Shown one piece after another: positions 1-11,935 of a DNA stretch of 64,000 bases; position 1 is the first letter of the stretch, and every line of letters begins with the position of its first letter. The stretch comes from Amyloporia xantha (lineage: Eukaryota > Basidiomycota > Agaricomycetes > Polyporales > Adustoporiaceae). The notes beneath the pieces are model-generated. The model had not been told where the DNA came from. It saw only the letters and a list, made by a program, of their open reading frames with translations, and did not search any database. The stretch spans positions 865,819 through 929,818 of the forward strand of contig JAYKKR010000014.1 of the NCBI GenBank assembly GCA_036971615.1. The letters run 5' to 3'. A program made the position numbers and the translations under genes.

Positions 1-2121
1 CCTGGTCCGACGCGACTTCCCCTAGTCGGAAATGTCCACCAGATCCCGCTGGAATACCAACAGGAAACATTTGCCGATTGGGCTCGGAAGTATGGTACGT
101 CGGATTTCATCTGCTAATGGCTTATAACGATAACCGGTCCGTCCAGGAAATGTGATCTATGCTCAGCTGTTTCAGAATCCGGTCCTCGTTTTGAATACAC
201 TGCAAGGAGCACAAGATCTGATGGAGAAGAGAGGGGCTAAATACTCCGACAGACCGCACTTTGTCTTGCTGAACGAGTTGTGAGTCAATCGAGTATAACC
301 TACTGCAACGGACTGATCCTGTACACCTCCTAGCTTCTTCCCTACATCAAATCTGGTACTAATGCCTTTCGGTGACAAGTGGCGCCGGCATCGGAAATGG
401 TTCCAATCCACCATGGAGACAAAGACCTCTCTGGAGAATTACGTTCCACTTCAGATCAGGGAGACTGACAAATTGATGTCCGAGCTCATTCAGAAACCCA
501 GTGGGTTTATCGAGCACATCAAGAGGTATAGTATGATACCATCATATCTATACCTCTATGCTGAGTAGATTGCTTATACATTGGTAATGCATGAACCAGG
601 TTCGCCGGCTCTATGATGCTGGAGATCTCCTATGGTCACCATGTTAATTCTGTGGAGGACGCATTCATGGTCTCCGCAGACCAGACGATAGCAAGAACGG
701 CTGAGGATGCAAGCTTCGTCGCGTCGCTCGCGGATTTCTTCCCAATCTGTGCGCATATTAATCCAATGTCGTAGTCACCCATGTTTATTTCGTTGATGGG
801 GTGATAGTGAAGTATATTCCAGGCTGGCTGCCGGGTGGTGGCTTCAAGAAACAGGCACTTGTTGTCAGAGATATGGTTCAGGTAATGATTGACGCTCCGT
901 TCCAGAGAGTGCGTGCGGCCATGGTGAGTAGGGGTAGTTGTGGGAATTTCTTGAGTTAGAAGAAGTATAGAGCTCTGGGACGGCAAAACCGTCGTTTACG
1001 ACATATTTGATCGATGAATCATCGCGAGATAGTCACCTCACAGAGGAAGACGAAATTGATATCAAAGCAAATGCGTCGGTTATGTACGGAGGTGCGTCTA
1101 CCACTCGACATTCGTAATCGCTGCGAACTCATCAGGTCGTTCATACCAGCTGGGTCCGACACCGTAAGCAGAGACTTTCATCCTCCGAAGATCATAGCTG
1201 ATCTATAATGCAGACTATCACCTCTCTGATGACGTTCGTTCTGGCTATGGTTCTCCATCCTGAAGTTTTCCGAAAGGCCCAAGCTGAGATAGACCGGGTG
1301 ATTGGAGCGGGGAAAGTCCCGCAGTTAGAGGACAGGGAGTCTCTGCCCTATCTTGATTGTGTCGTCAAGGAGGTGTACCGGTACGATACTGCATTTCATT
1401 CATATCTCCTCTAATGTTTCTTCTAAAGCTGGAACCCTCCCGTTCCACTCGGTGAGCCCTTGTGTCATTTTTTTATAAACGCAGCCTTATGCTGCACTTC
1501 AGGCGTACCTCATCGACTTATGGAGAATGATGAGTACCAGGGGTATTTTGTTCCAGGTGGCTCGATGATCGTTCCTAACATCTGGTGGGTCCTCATCATC
1601 ATGAATCGGCAATCTTCGAATGAGACTGAGAGTTACTTGGACAAGGTCAATGGGTCGGGATTCGAATATCTATCCTGACCCTAATAATTTCCGCCCTGAG
1701 CGATTCGAAGAGATGGACGCTCATACAGCAAGCATGAGCGATCCGCGGAAGTTCATCTTTGGATTCGGTCGGCGGTATGTTTTCCTTCAGACTAGCACGA
1801 ATTTGATTTACGCGCACACCTGTAGAATTTGTCCCGGGCGTTTCCTCGCAGACTCGAACGTCTGGTTAGCGGCGGCAAACATGGTTGCGAACTTGGACAT
1901 CCGCAAGGCTTGCGACTCGTCCGGCCAAGAGATTACACCCGTGCCTCAATTCAAATCCGGCTCAATCAGGTATGCATTATCATCTCGGATAATTCAGTGC
2001 ACTGAGAGCTAGTGCTGAAATTCGAAATAGTCATCCAGAGCACTTCGTGTGCGATATTCGCCCTCGCACACAGGCGATAGTGGCCATGATCACGGAGAGG
2101 AACTCGGTGCATGTTGGTTAG
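1..2121 (+). CDS. Cytochrome P450 monooxygenase, copy 1 (5' end outside window)
   Basis: This is a heme-thiolate monooxygenase of the fungal microsomal type; the substrate is unknown. The window opens inside exon 1 at the proline-rich hinge ([11 protein letters not shown]), so the N-terminal membrane anchor lies outside. Many short GT-AG introns follow. Visible motifs in order are the W(R)xxRKWFQ helix C region (about 385-405), the I-helix AGSDT, the ExxR helix KEVYR (about 1370-1380), the FRPERF motif (about 1690) and the heme loop [15 protein letters not shown] split by an intron, with Cys near 1835. A last small exon ends at the stop at 2119-2121, a tail shared with copies 2-4. The reading frame appears intact across the exons I followed. 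It is one of four close paralogs in the first 29 kb. Copies of this kind are often labelled O-methylsterigmatocystin oxidoreductase-like by annotation pipelines, which says little about true function. Confidence 0.92.
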
Positions 2122-2476
2122 CTTACAGCCGTCTGAATCATTTTGCATGTATCTGTTCTCGATGATATGCACTGTCTTTTGTATCACAACGTCTATCTCA
2201 CCAAATAAAAGCGTTGTATTTCGTTTGGAATTAAAGCATCTGTGCATAATCACGGAGTGTCTGCATTGTTGAGTGTTGGGTGAATGGTGCTACTTATCAT
2301 CCCTCTGAATTGTGGTTGCATATGAATGTGTCGGGCGGAAAACGCTACAATTGAGAACTCCCTTGGTAACAGCCGCATAGTATGATCTAACATGAATGGA
2401 TGTTTGTTGGCGCTGGCCTGCGAGCATCAAACATTGAAACGCCCCTTTCCGTGACGAGACAATGAGAAAAAACTAT

Positions 2477-2547
2477 TCCGACACGGGGAATCGAACCCCG
2501 GGCTATCGCGTGAGAGGCGATAATGTTAGCCACTACACCATATCGGA
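2477..2547 (-). tRNA. tRNA-Glu (anticodon CTC)
   Basis: On the minus strand the sequence folds as a cloverleaf. The acceptor strands TCCGATA and TGTCGGA pair, a 5-bp anticodon stem ATCGC/GCGAT encloses the loop CTCTCAC (anticodon CTC), and the T-arm carries GGTTCGATTCC. There is no intron. Near-identical copies lie at 14618-14688 and 31850-31929. Confidence 0.95.
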
Positions 2548-4603
2548 GTGACAATTATGCTTTGAGCATATATAACAGTGAATCATAAAATGGTCGATGT
2601 TTCGCGATGACGACGTTGAGCATTGACTCTGAGTGCGACATTCATGTAGGACGGATTGGAAATTTGACACCGTCAAGAGTGCATAGGGTAAGAAGTGATA
2701 TATCTACATATTCAATCTGTCAATTGACATCCGGATACATATCTATTGGATCAGGAAAACAAGCACCACTGTGCTATACTCAACAGAAAATCATGAAGTG
2801 AGCGCCTTAGCTAGATGCGAATATAAAAGTAAACGGTTCACCTCCATCACCAAACCTCGAGATTCTTCATATAGCTATATGATGTCGAGATATAAGGCAA
2901 AATCAATAGAACATGTACAAAAATTATAACCACCCATATATTGAATTATATGGCTGAGAGCGATTGCCAACAGGTCCAAAAGGTGAAATTCTTCTGCTTG
3001 TTATATGCTGTTATGAGATGTCGAAAAAATATGGTCACTCTAAATATAGATCTGTTCTGGATTTATTCTGGACCCAATCATAAGCGAGCGACGGATGATC
3101 CAGATGAACCGGTGCGCTGCAATTCCGTATCGTTTGTGCGCAATTTGCAATCTCAGGGACCAGAGATTAACATTTTTATATGTTAAATCCTAGCGGTACA
3201 TATATTCAATTATCTACAAGAATACTACCAATAATCTCACTCATTATTCTACATTAACGTTCGTCGCCTGTCTCCGTTGCTGACCATAGACCATAGGTAG
3301 ACAACGGCAGTAGTCGATCATTATCCAGTATATCATCCGTCATCTGGCCGCGCCGTTGGATACTGAATTATTCCAATGTCTAGACAGAAGTCAAGTATAT
3401 CAATCGATGCTATCATTTGAAACGAGAGAGCAGACCAGTGCTTCAGCAACTGCAAGTCAGATTGAAGCCGCGATCTATCAAAACTGTGGTCAGCGTGTGT
3501 GCTAGTCAACTCGCAATAGATGTGGAGGTCCCCACCATGTTATTCTGTTACAGTACTACAGTAGTCGTGAGCGTTGATGAAGTTCATTAGCAGTCAACCC
3601 AAAGGTTAATACCTGAACTACTCCCAACATACCAGTGCCATAACTTCAATTGCAGTTGTGGTTGATAGTGACGAGGACGGGCTCGGACACTTACTGGTCT
3701 TGTCAGAGAAACTCCTATAGTAGCACTCACTGGCAGGGCGCGAGCTTAGGCGGCCACGCGTGAGTATCCTCAAGATGACCTCTGTATTTATGTGATAGTC
3801 AAGAGCGTCCGGTCCGGCATAACCACAAAATTGCCTAGATTGAAGCTGGGCACGGCTTAATTTCACAATAGACCAGGCTTTGCATTCTAGCACGGTCTCA
3901 GCAAAACGAGACCATGAGCCGAGAGTCATGAATATCCATTTTAGTGATGTGAATATTGGCGCTTATCTCCCGACAAAGAGGATCCAGTCAAAAATTATAT
4001 TTTTGTCTTTTTAAATTTCACCCATAAATTCCGCCAGACATCTAGCATGCATACAAAATAGTTCATTTGGCATTCGTGCTATATTCTATTCTAACAGGTT
4101 ATAATAGCTTATAACCGGTAGATTATATGTGAACGTTTTCAAATTTCTGACGATATGTTTGCACAAGTATATCTCATAAATCATTTATTCTCTAATTATA
4201 TGGCCTTACATTTGGAGTATCGTACAGATAAGTTGCCAACTAGTATAACGCGTTATAACGCTGCTCGCAGTTTGGTGATGTCACGATATCCTTCTCAAGT
4301 CTAGATAAATTGACTATGTACACACCTCTTGCCAGTGCGAACTGTCGCTGAGAATTGAGGGTTACCTACTGCCTTCTTTCGTCTCTGAACTAATACACGT
4401 ACTGAGCAATGCAGAAGCCAATCGACGTGGCACATTGCTTGATGATCGTCGGCTAACAGATCACGAAACTTGGTGAAATTTTGAGCTGCCAGTTAGGCCA
4501 ACTACGTCGCATCCTACAACACCGACGATGTATAATCTGCCGATGCTTCACTTACATTCTACTCCCCGGGAACCAAGCAAGTTCGACATTTTTCATCGGA
4601 TAC
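2548..4603. other. AT-rich intergenic region, no supportable gene
   Basis: Reading frames here are short and lack recognisable motifs or consistent intron structure. The stretch around 3620-3930 has a minus-strand frame of about 100 codons with no recognisable domain. I see nothing else in it. Confidence 0.6.
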
Positions 4604-5608
4604 ATGGAAGTACTGACGCTGAAACAGGTAATTTTGGCTCTAGCTTTAACATTCCCAAGTTATGACTCATGATTTCGTTGTGAATAGCATCAGTTTATCA
4701 CGAATCTCAATCAATTGCTGCTATTTTTTTGAAGCGGGACGAGCCAAAGCTATTCACGTCGGGGAAAACGATTGTCTTTCCCGGCATCCTGAAGCACAAT
4801 GCCGCGTCCATCGACGTGATGTGCAAGGTGGCCTTCAGGAAGAACTACAGGGACGTGCTGCAGCATGAATTCACGTGTTATGAACATCTTCGCGAGGTAC
4901 AGGGCGAGATCATTCCCACTTGTTATGGACTCTTTCCAGGGTGAAATTGATGGCGATAACATGTTCTGCCTCGTTCTGGAATATGGTGGTGAACGTTTGG
5001 ACATTTTCACGCAGTGCATGGGTTGGGATTTCAAGTGTGACGATATTTCTCACATGTGCTCACAAGAGCTGACATAAAATTACAGGAGAAAAGCGATCGC
5101 ATATTTGGAGGAGTTGCATAAGAGAGGAATCATGCATGGAGATTGGGACGAGCATAATATCTTGGTGAAGAAGGGTTCTGAGAAGAATCCTGTTCCAATG
5201 ATTGTGGATTTTGGACGTGCACAGATAGGTCATGACTGCGAGGCTCAGAACAACAACATGCACATTGTTTTCGATGAGGTAACCCAAGAAGACTTTCCGT
5301 GTGATGAATTGTTTGATGCAGCCCGAGATGCCAATGCTTGGATCCCAGGTATGTAAGTACAGGCAGTTCCGACCGTAAGCTGATGTATTTGAGACGCAGA
5401 GAGTTTCAAATATATGGGAATACGCGTGCCTATTGCTCATGCAGGACTCTTGGCAGAAGAACTTGCAGAACAATTCGGACCTGATCCAAACCAGGCGTTG
5501 AAGGAGCATGGGATCGATGTGGTCGCAGAAGCAAGCAAGTCCCTCAAGAAATGCGAGACTATGCTGGCTGCCAGGAGGGCGTGCGAGATTTACATTCCAT
5601 ACTCTTAG
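4604..5608 (+). CDS. Protein-kinase-like protein (fungal-specific type), probably frameshifted
   Basis: This is a small kinase-like fold of the kind expanded in mushrooms. Seen in order: a short exon MEVLTLKQ; an intron ending before 4738; an N-lobe segment with a candidate ATP-lysine in DVMCKVAFRK; a hinge-like LVLEYGGERL; the catalytic loop HGDWDEHNIL (H-G-D in place of H-R-D, about 5135-5160); and the metal-binding DFG in IVDFGRA (about 5205). A C-terminal helical tail follows, with the stop at 5606-5608. Introns end near 5085 and 5399. Between about 4930 and 4946 the frame changes by one base inside conserved coding sequence, with no plausible intron (a GT-AG reading would be about 44 nt and remove conserved residues). 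The gene is therefore either a young pseudogene or carries a sequence error. No glycine-rich loop is visible and the start is uncertain. Confidence 0.7.
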
Positions 5609-8600
5609 TTGCCATGTATCCTGTTCACAACCACATCGCCGTATTTCCGACATTTGTAGCCGTCAAGATGACTACATCCGAATCAATACATTCTTCATCC
5701 GGCACATTTTCTTAGCATACGAGCATCACGTCGATCACAACAAAGCTCCAACTCACAGCTATGCGTATTAACGAGGGTATCACTCTGGCACCAACTACGC
5801 CAAGTTGCCGATCAAATAAACTCTTGCGCACGGTGAGGAGGGAAGACAGCAAGGACACTCACAAGACACGTCAACACCACTGACAATGAGTGAACGTTAC
5901 GGTCGTGCCCCAGAAACCCCAATACATATGGATCAGGGAGCTTCACGACACTCCTTTATGGGTGGGCAGATGGGCCATTTACTGCCCTTGCTCGGCACAC
6001 GGCGAACGCATGGGGTTCCCCAGAAGCGCGTCTCAACAGGCACGGACTAATTGATTTCGAAACATCGGTACAGCGATGGGGCGCAAAAAACGAGACGACT
6101 CGGAAGAGCTGTGTACTAGCTGTGCGAGCCGATGGTGTGAGGGCGACCGCAAGGATGAATGGAATTGATGTCCCGGCGGCTGCGCGGTAATCGCCTCCCT
6201 CGTGCCATCTATCTTGGCCCGGGAGAGACGAAACTTCGTCGGGGTTCTGACGGCGATTCAGCGCAGCCTGCAAGAGGAAGCTGCACTCAATGGTCGAGCG
6301 TGACAGCCTACGGGAAGACCCGAGGCATGGAAGAGCGCAGAGTCGAGAAGCGAGAATCGAGACTCGAGAGGCAATGCATATCGCACACGAGGCCGGAGAC
6401 GATATGCCCATCATGACAGCTTCCATGCGGGGAAGCGTATAATGAACGGGTTGTTCGGCGGGCTGCTGTCTAGAGTGAAGCAGAGAATGATTGTTGAGTC
6501 GTTGAGTCGAAAGGACGTGCACCCCGAGGGCAGGTGCGTTACCATGCAATACCACTAGTGCGAGACGAACCGCCGCTGTGAGACCGACGACGTGAGCGCA
6601 GCGACAAAGGCACCGGAGACGCTGGCTATAAGTGCGCCGAAAAGACAGGCAGACGTACAGTATACTAGACAGTGAAGGGAGGCTAGCACTGGCCGGTATC
6701 GCGGTACATAGACACCATTTACGCATCTCCAAATAACACCCGCTGATACGAGACATCGCGCGACGCGTCTACGCTGCTGATACACGGAGATCATCTGCAT
6801 GATCCAGTTCCTGGCCGAGGACAAGCGCACCGGTGTTGCCACTTGCCCAGTCGTCAGCCATGCAGTCATTGCTCCAGCGACTATGTATAAACACAACGCA
6901 GAAAAGTAGAGATTACCACATACAGGCGGGCGGTGGAGGCCGCTGTGGAAATCCCAGGACGCGAACCTCGCCGCGGGAAAGGAATAGGTACATGATCGGT
7001 GTGTGTGTGCGTCTGCGGGGCAGCCCGCTGTTCCGGGCTCGATCAGCGAGCGTATAGCATAGCCGCAGGCGGCAGAATGCCCGCTCGTCAATATCGCTGA
7101 GAAGCCATGCTTATTGTGACGGGAGGTGGAGACGACCACGCATGGACCCAAAGGTCGTCACACGAGTATCGTATCGTGTCGTGTCGGATGCCGAGCATTG
7201 GACTTGACAAGGATGTGGACGGGAAGCAGGGAGTAAAAGAGTGAGACGAGAATACTTCAATGAAGAGCCTTGATCACTGCTTCAGCACGGTCGTTTGCAA
7301 CTCGCTTCTGGTCTCGTACCCAGACGGTATATGTTGCGGCATAAAAAGTCTGGGTACGAGACCACTCGCTTCATGTATTTCACAGAAGACGAGCCAGGCG
7401 CAGCGGGTGGGCGTATCTCCTCTGCGCTCGGGCGTCGCCACAGGGGCGGTGCGGTCTTCTGACGAGCCTAATAACACGAGCGATGCCATTTCCAGCGACG
7501 CCGATCGTGTATCGCAGGCCCGAGGCGCCGTGAGATGCACGAGCTTCTGCGCCCCGCACCCTCGGCAGTGATGTATCTCCGTGGATCCCAGATACAGAGC
7601 TGGCATGGAAAGCGCGCTGATATACAGGGAATGCACAGGGAGCGCGTCGCCGTCGCCGCCGGCGCGGACTCGAGACAGGAGGCCCGGATAAGGCGTTCGG
7701 TAGGCCGGATTGGCATGTCTGTGAGACTGGGCGTGCGCGAGGGCGAACGTGGGGATATGATGGGTCGATGGACAAGATGCGGGGTACGCTTCCACCTCAT
7801 CGCAAGGCCCCGCGACAGTATAGCGCATTCGCTGAAGGAGCCTTGTGCGCCTTGCGCTCGGATGGAAAGCGGCGGCGCATCCTGACTTCCCGCGCTGAAT
7901 CTGACGAACGGGAAGCAGTGAAAGAGAACGCGCGCGCGCGCGCACCTTCGAAGTTCGCAAGGGACTAGAGCCACAGGGTTGGCCGAAATCGACGAGCTCG
8001 TTTCGGGCTTTCGGCCAGTTTGTGATAGGGAATACAAGCGGGCGCAACTAGATCAGGGGCGTGTACTTGGAGCGCCACTGTGCGGGTAGGATCTGAATGA
8101 ATAGGGAATCCGAAGCGGCCGGAGGGACGCTGCTAGCGAGCAGACTCGAATTTGTCTTGTGTGCGCGCCGCGGTGCTGGGGTGGCCTGCGCGCTGGGTCA
8201 CTGATGCCCTGTGTGGAAGTGAGGGGTCTGCATCGTATCATGTTATGGTCGAGAGTCGAGACTATGAGGTCCACGTAGAGTCTAACTGATCTGCTGTCTG
8301 TGAGCGTGCATGGATAGAGGACTGGGACTTGACAATAACACGGAGCGCTTGAATGGGCCCGGCACGTATGGCGGTGGGGGCGCGGGGACAGCCTGGGACG
8401 GAGCAGACGGCTTCTATCACGGCAGCAGTAGGTGCTAGGCTGATATGGATGATAGACATTTGAGAAGAGGGCAGGGGAGTGCGGGGGGCTGCCGCCTCCG
8501 TCGTGTAAAAACATAGAGAATAAGTGGTCTAGCGTCGGAAGGCCGAGGAGAGAGCTGCGGTCTATAGATCGACGGGCGCTGGGGAGAACGAGGCCGTGAA

Positions 8601-9220
8601 TGAGGCGAGTGATGGCAGGCCTAGGAGGGCTATCGATCGGCCGTGGTCAAGGCTGGCAGCTGGGCGCTGAGCGTGAGCCTGGCCTCGACGGGGTGGTTAT
8701 GCCGCAGAGGACGCGACCGCGAGCGAGACAAGGGCTGCTCGCCAGGCGGGGCGTCGACGTCGGCCAGAGAGCCGGCGGGCGGGGCGGGCGGTGCTGCGGG
8801 GGACGGAGGCCGAGCGGAGGGTTAGCGGCGTGCGCGGGGTGAAACACGGGCGCTGCGCCGACGCCAGCACTCTCGCGGACCGCCTGCTGACGTAATCACG
8901 CTGGCCTAGCGGCGGGGGTTCCGGCTTGTTCCATTTTGGTTCCATTCATCTGTCCCCTTGCAGCTCGTATCTCTCGACTCGACCACCATCCGCCGAGTGT
9001 CTCTCTCTCTCCCGCCGCCAACCCGCTCGCTCTCTACTACCGTCGACCGCTGCGAACACTTAGGAGAGACCTCTAACCCCCTCCCCGTCTGGCACGCATC
9101 GCCGTTGCGTTGCCCACGCACTGCTAACCCACCTTCATCACGCCTCTGCCGCATTCATGTCCTCACAAAACGCTGTCCGTCGCTCCCTCTCTCCCTCTCT
9201 CGTCCTTTGCCCACTCACCC
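5609..9220. other. GC-rich region without a supportable gene
   Basis: Several open frames of 100-266 codons exist on both strands (for example 5956-6756 minus and 7274-8047 minus), but they overlap each other in several frames, are rich in Arg/Ser/Pro as expected of translated GC-rich DNA, and show no domain. The only discrete structure I can support is the 56-bp inverted-repeat element at 7309-7364. The last few hundred bases (8950-9220) are pyrimidine-rich, like the leader of the Rho gene that follows. Confidence 0.5.
7301..7372. mobile_element. 56-bp MITE-like element with 17-bp TIRs and 8-bp direct repeats
   Basis: TGGTCTCGTACCCAGAC at 7309-7325 is the perfect reverse complement of 7348-7364, leaving a 22-nt loop. 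The pair is flanked on both sides by the identical octamer CTCGCTTC (7301-7308 and 7365-7372), as expected of a target-site duplication. An 8-bp duplication is typical of hAT-type insertion. There is no coding capacity, so it would be a minimal non-autonomous element. It could instead be a hairpin with a chance flanking repeat. Confidence 0.65.
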
Positions 9221-10974
9221 ATGCCGCCCATGCAGATTCGGAGAAAGCTCGTCATTGTCGGCGATGGCACGTCTTTTTTGTCCGCTCTATCCGTCGCCTC
9301 GCTGACCTCTCACCCGTCCCTCTTCGCGTTCACCCATCGACATCGCCCTCTGGCCGTCCATTCAATCTGCCCTGCGTCACCACCCCTTCGCTGTCCCCTC
9401 CCCGTGCCTGGCGTCTCCCGTCTTCGCCATCGCCTATCATCCCTCTAAATGGCCGCTACCGCACTCCTGCGACATCCAGGCGCGTGTGGCAAGACGTCAT
9501 TGCTCTGCTCGTTTGCACTTGGTGAATTCCCCAAGGAATATGTACGTCTCACGCCCGCTCCACTCGTCTCGCCATCTTTCCTTTTTATTCCCGGTTTATT
9601 CTCACCTCCCGTCGCCTCTCCGCCGTCCGCTGCCATACGCTTCTTGTCTTATCCTTCTTGGCGCGCACGCACCGAACGCTCACATTCTCCATCCTTCACC
9701 TCCCACAGCAACCAAGTGAGTCCCGTGTCATGTGGGCCCAGCGCTCAGCTCACGCCCGTTCGCACCAGCCATCTTCGAAAACTACGTCGCGGAGATTAGA
9801 CTAGACGGAAAGCCGGTACAGCTCGCACTATGGGATACAGCGTAAGTCTTCCCATTCCGTGTCTCTCTGCCCATCCGCTCTCGGCCAGCACGAGCTCGCT
9901 TCGTGTTCGGCCCGCGCGTTTCGTCACCCGTTGCGCTTCGCGTCGCATCTATTTCTCATCCGCTCTGCTCACGACGTGTGTGTGTGTTTTCCAGCGGGCA
10001 GGAAGAATACGAGGTACGCATCGGTTTCATCGTGCGCTGCGCAGCCTGGCTCTGATCGCGCCTATCTCCCGCACGGCGTCCCCTGTCCGCCCCACTCTCG
10101 AACCGAACCCTGCTGCGGTCTGGCTTGCGCTCGATGGCCGAATCTTCCATGGAACGCATCATCATCATCATTCGCATCGCGTCATCATGCTCGCGTGTGA
10201 TCGATGGCCGCTGGCTTCTGATCCGGCGCTTCCTGTGTCTCTGCCCTTGCTGTGCTGCTCTCGCGTCGGTTGGGTCTGTAGCGCCTGCGCCCAATGTCAT
10301 ATTCCAAGTCACATGTCATCCTCATCGCATTCGCTATCGACACCCCCGATTCGCTCGACAACGTTACCGTCAAGGTGCGCATCGCGATTTCAGATACCGC
10401 GTCATCGTTATTCGCGCGTCGTGTCTTCCGGTCGTCGTGTACTGACGGTCTTGCTTCACTCGTGCAGTGGATAGAAGAGGTCCGCTCCATCTGCGGCCCC
10501 CAAATCCCCGTATTACTCGTCGGCTGCAAGTCAGATTTACGACCGCCAGAAGGTGCGTTATTGGCTGTGCTGCGCAGGGTTAGTAGTGCTGATGACGATG
10601 GCTGCTATCGCGATGCTCCCCGCAATTCGCAAAATCCCTCCCGCGCTTGCGCATCTCCCACCCCGCACCATCCCTTCCCTTCCATCTGATCGTCCCTGAC
10701 ATCCACGCCAGGCTCACCGAGCTCGGATAATTACGTCACCCGGGCGCAGGCGGAGCGCGTCGCGCAGCTGATCGGCGCGCGCGCGTACAAGGAGTGCAGC
10801 GCGCTGAAGATCGAGGGCGTGGACGACGTGTTTGAGGCGGCGACGCGCGCGAGCATGCTTATGCGCGAGGGCGTCCCGTCGCACGTCCCGAGTGGGGGAA
10901 GGGGGCATGAGCGGCGGGGGAGTAGGAGTGGGAATCGGGATTGGGAGGGCGGGAAGTGTTGTGTTATTTGTTAG
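9221..10974 (+). CDS. Rho-family small GTPase (Rho2-like C-terminus)
   Basis: A membrane-anchored molecular switch that should control actin and cell-wall growth. Seen: the P-loop [11 protein letters not shown] split by intron 1; switch I PTIFENY; switch II WDTAGQEEYE; the Rho-type [12 protein letters not shown]; the base-recognition motif VGCKSD; SAL; and a basic tail ending KCCVIC, i.e. a CAAX box preceded by a second cysteine (prenylation plus probable palmitoylation, as in Rho2). Exons read 9221-9266, 9480-9541, 9709-9715, 9769-9841, 9995-10013, 10282-10374, 10468-10552 and 10712-10974. Two points are odd. Intron 1 appears to use a GC donor (GCACGT at 9267). Exon 3 is only seven bases, supplying Gln-Pro and the first base of Thr before switch I. 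The frame is intact throughout with these junctions. Assignment to Rho2 rather than another fungal Rho is inference from the tail. Confidence 0.92.
9709..9715 (+). other. 7-nt micro-exon of the Rho gene
   Basis: The bases CAACCAA lie between a CAG acceptor (9706-9708) and a GTGAGT donor (9716). Joined to TAT at 9539-9541 and CC at 9769-9770 they give Tyr-Gln-Pro-Thr-Ile-Phe, which matches the switch I region of Rho proteins and keeps the frame. Without it the conserved Pro-Thr of switch I is lost. Confidence 0.8.
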
Positions 10975-11935
10975 GCGTTAGGTGTGCTTGGAGGCGGAGG
11001 GGAAGGGGGAGAGGAGGAGGAGGAGGAGGGATAGTGCGGTCGGAACGGAGCACGGACAGCGAGATTAATGCCTGCCTGCCTATTCTGTCAGTCGTCCCTA
11101 ATACTGTTCCGTGCTCTGTTCGTCGGTGCTGACGCGCGGGTGTGCACGCACGCAGGTCCCGGCCGCGCCGCCCCACTGTGCTTGCAGCTTGTATGTATGT
11201 GCGCGTCCCATGCGTCGCGCTTTGCTTATCGTCACCATTACCGGCATCGTCGGCACTCATCGCATCCGTCATCGTCATTCTATCTCAATCGTATATGGAC
11301 TGGACATTTTGCTTCCCTCTCTCTCCTTTCGTATCTCTCTATCTCTATCTCTCTTCACTCGCTGCTATATACATACGTACGTACCCGTGCCGCTCCCGCT
11401 CACGTTCTCATGCTTCCATGGCCACGTCTCGCGTCCCCACGTTCGCTGTTTGTGTTTTCGTTTCCATTCCCCTCCCCACCCCCAAACCCATCCCATCCAG
11501 GCCTCGTTTCTCTCGACATCTATGTTTATGTTGAGTGCATCTCTCCGATGATATATCTACACTCGTTGCTTTGCTGCGTGTGCGTGCGTATGCTGCGTGT
11601 GGGCCTTTGAGGTGTGTACAGCTCGATTGATGGGTATTCGCGGTTTGTCATGTCTGTCGTCCCATTCCACTCGGTGCGTGAGCTTCTGTTTCCAGCGGAG
11701 CGCACCCTGTTCAGGCTGTGCTGTCCACGTGTGTTGGGCGGTCGCTGCATGCTTTGAGCTGCCGGATGACTGGCATTCAAACTGCAGCTGGTGCCGCACA
11801 TTGGTGACGACGCTCTTCCGCCCATGCCCGTACCACCGAGCGCACATCATCGCCACTGCATATGCTTGATCGACAGCTCGGTCCTGCGTGCTGGAATCAG
11901 CCACGGTCGGAACACGTCTCAGTCGCGCAGTCTCC
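10975..11935. other. Intergenic region between the convergent Rho and F-box-like genes
   Basis: Pyrimidine-rich and purine-rich low-complexity stretches (for example GGA-rich at 11000-11030 and CT-rich at 11310-11360). The overlapping open frames are compositional and show no domain. Confidence 0.5.

Noticed and set aside
4880..4945. A 44-nt GT-AG intron explaining the kinase frame change
   Set aside because: It would be shorter than the other introns in this window and would remove residues (GEIIPTCYGLF) that look conserved in the family.
5956..8514. Long open frames (up to 266 codons) on both strands in the GC-rich region
   Set aside because: They overlap in several frames at once, have biased Arg/Ser/Pro composition and no domain, and no splice pattern connects them. 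They look like absence of stop codons in GC-rich DNA.
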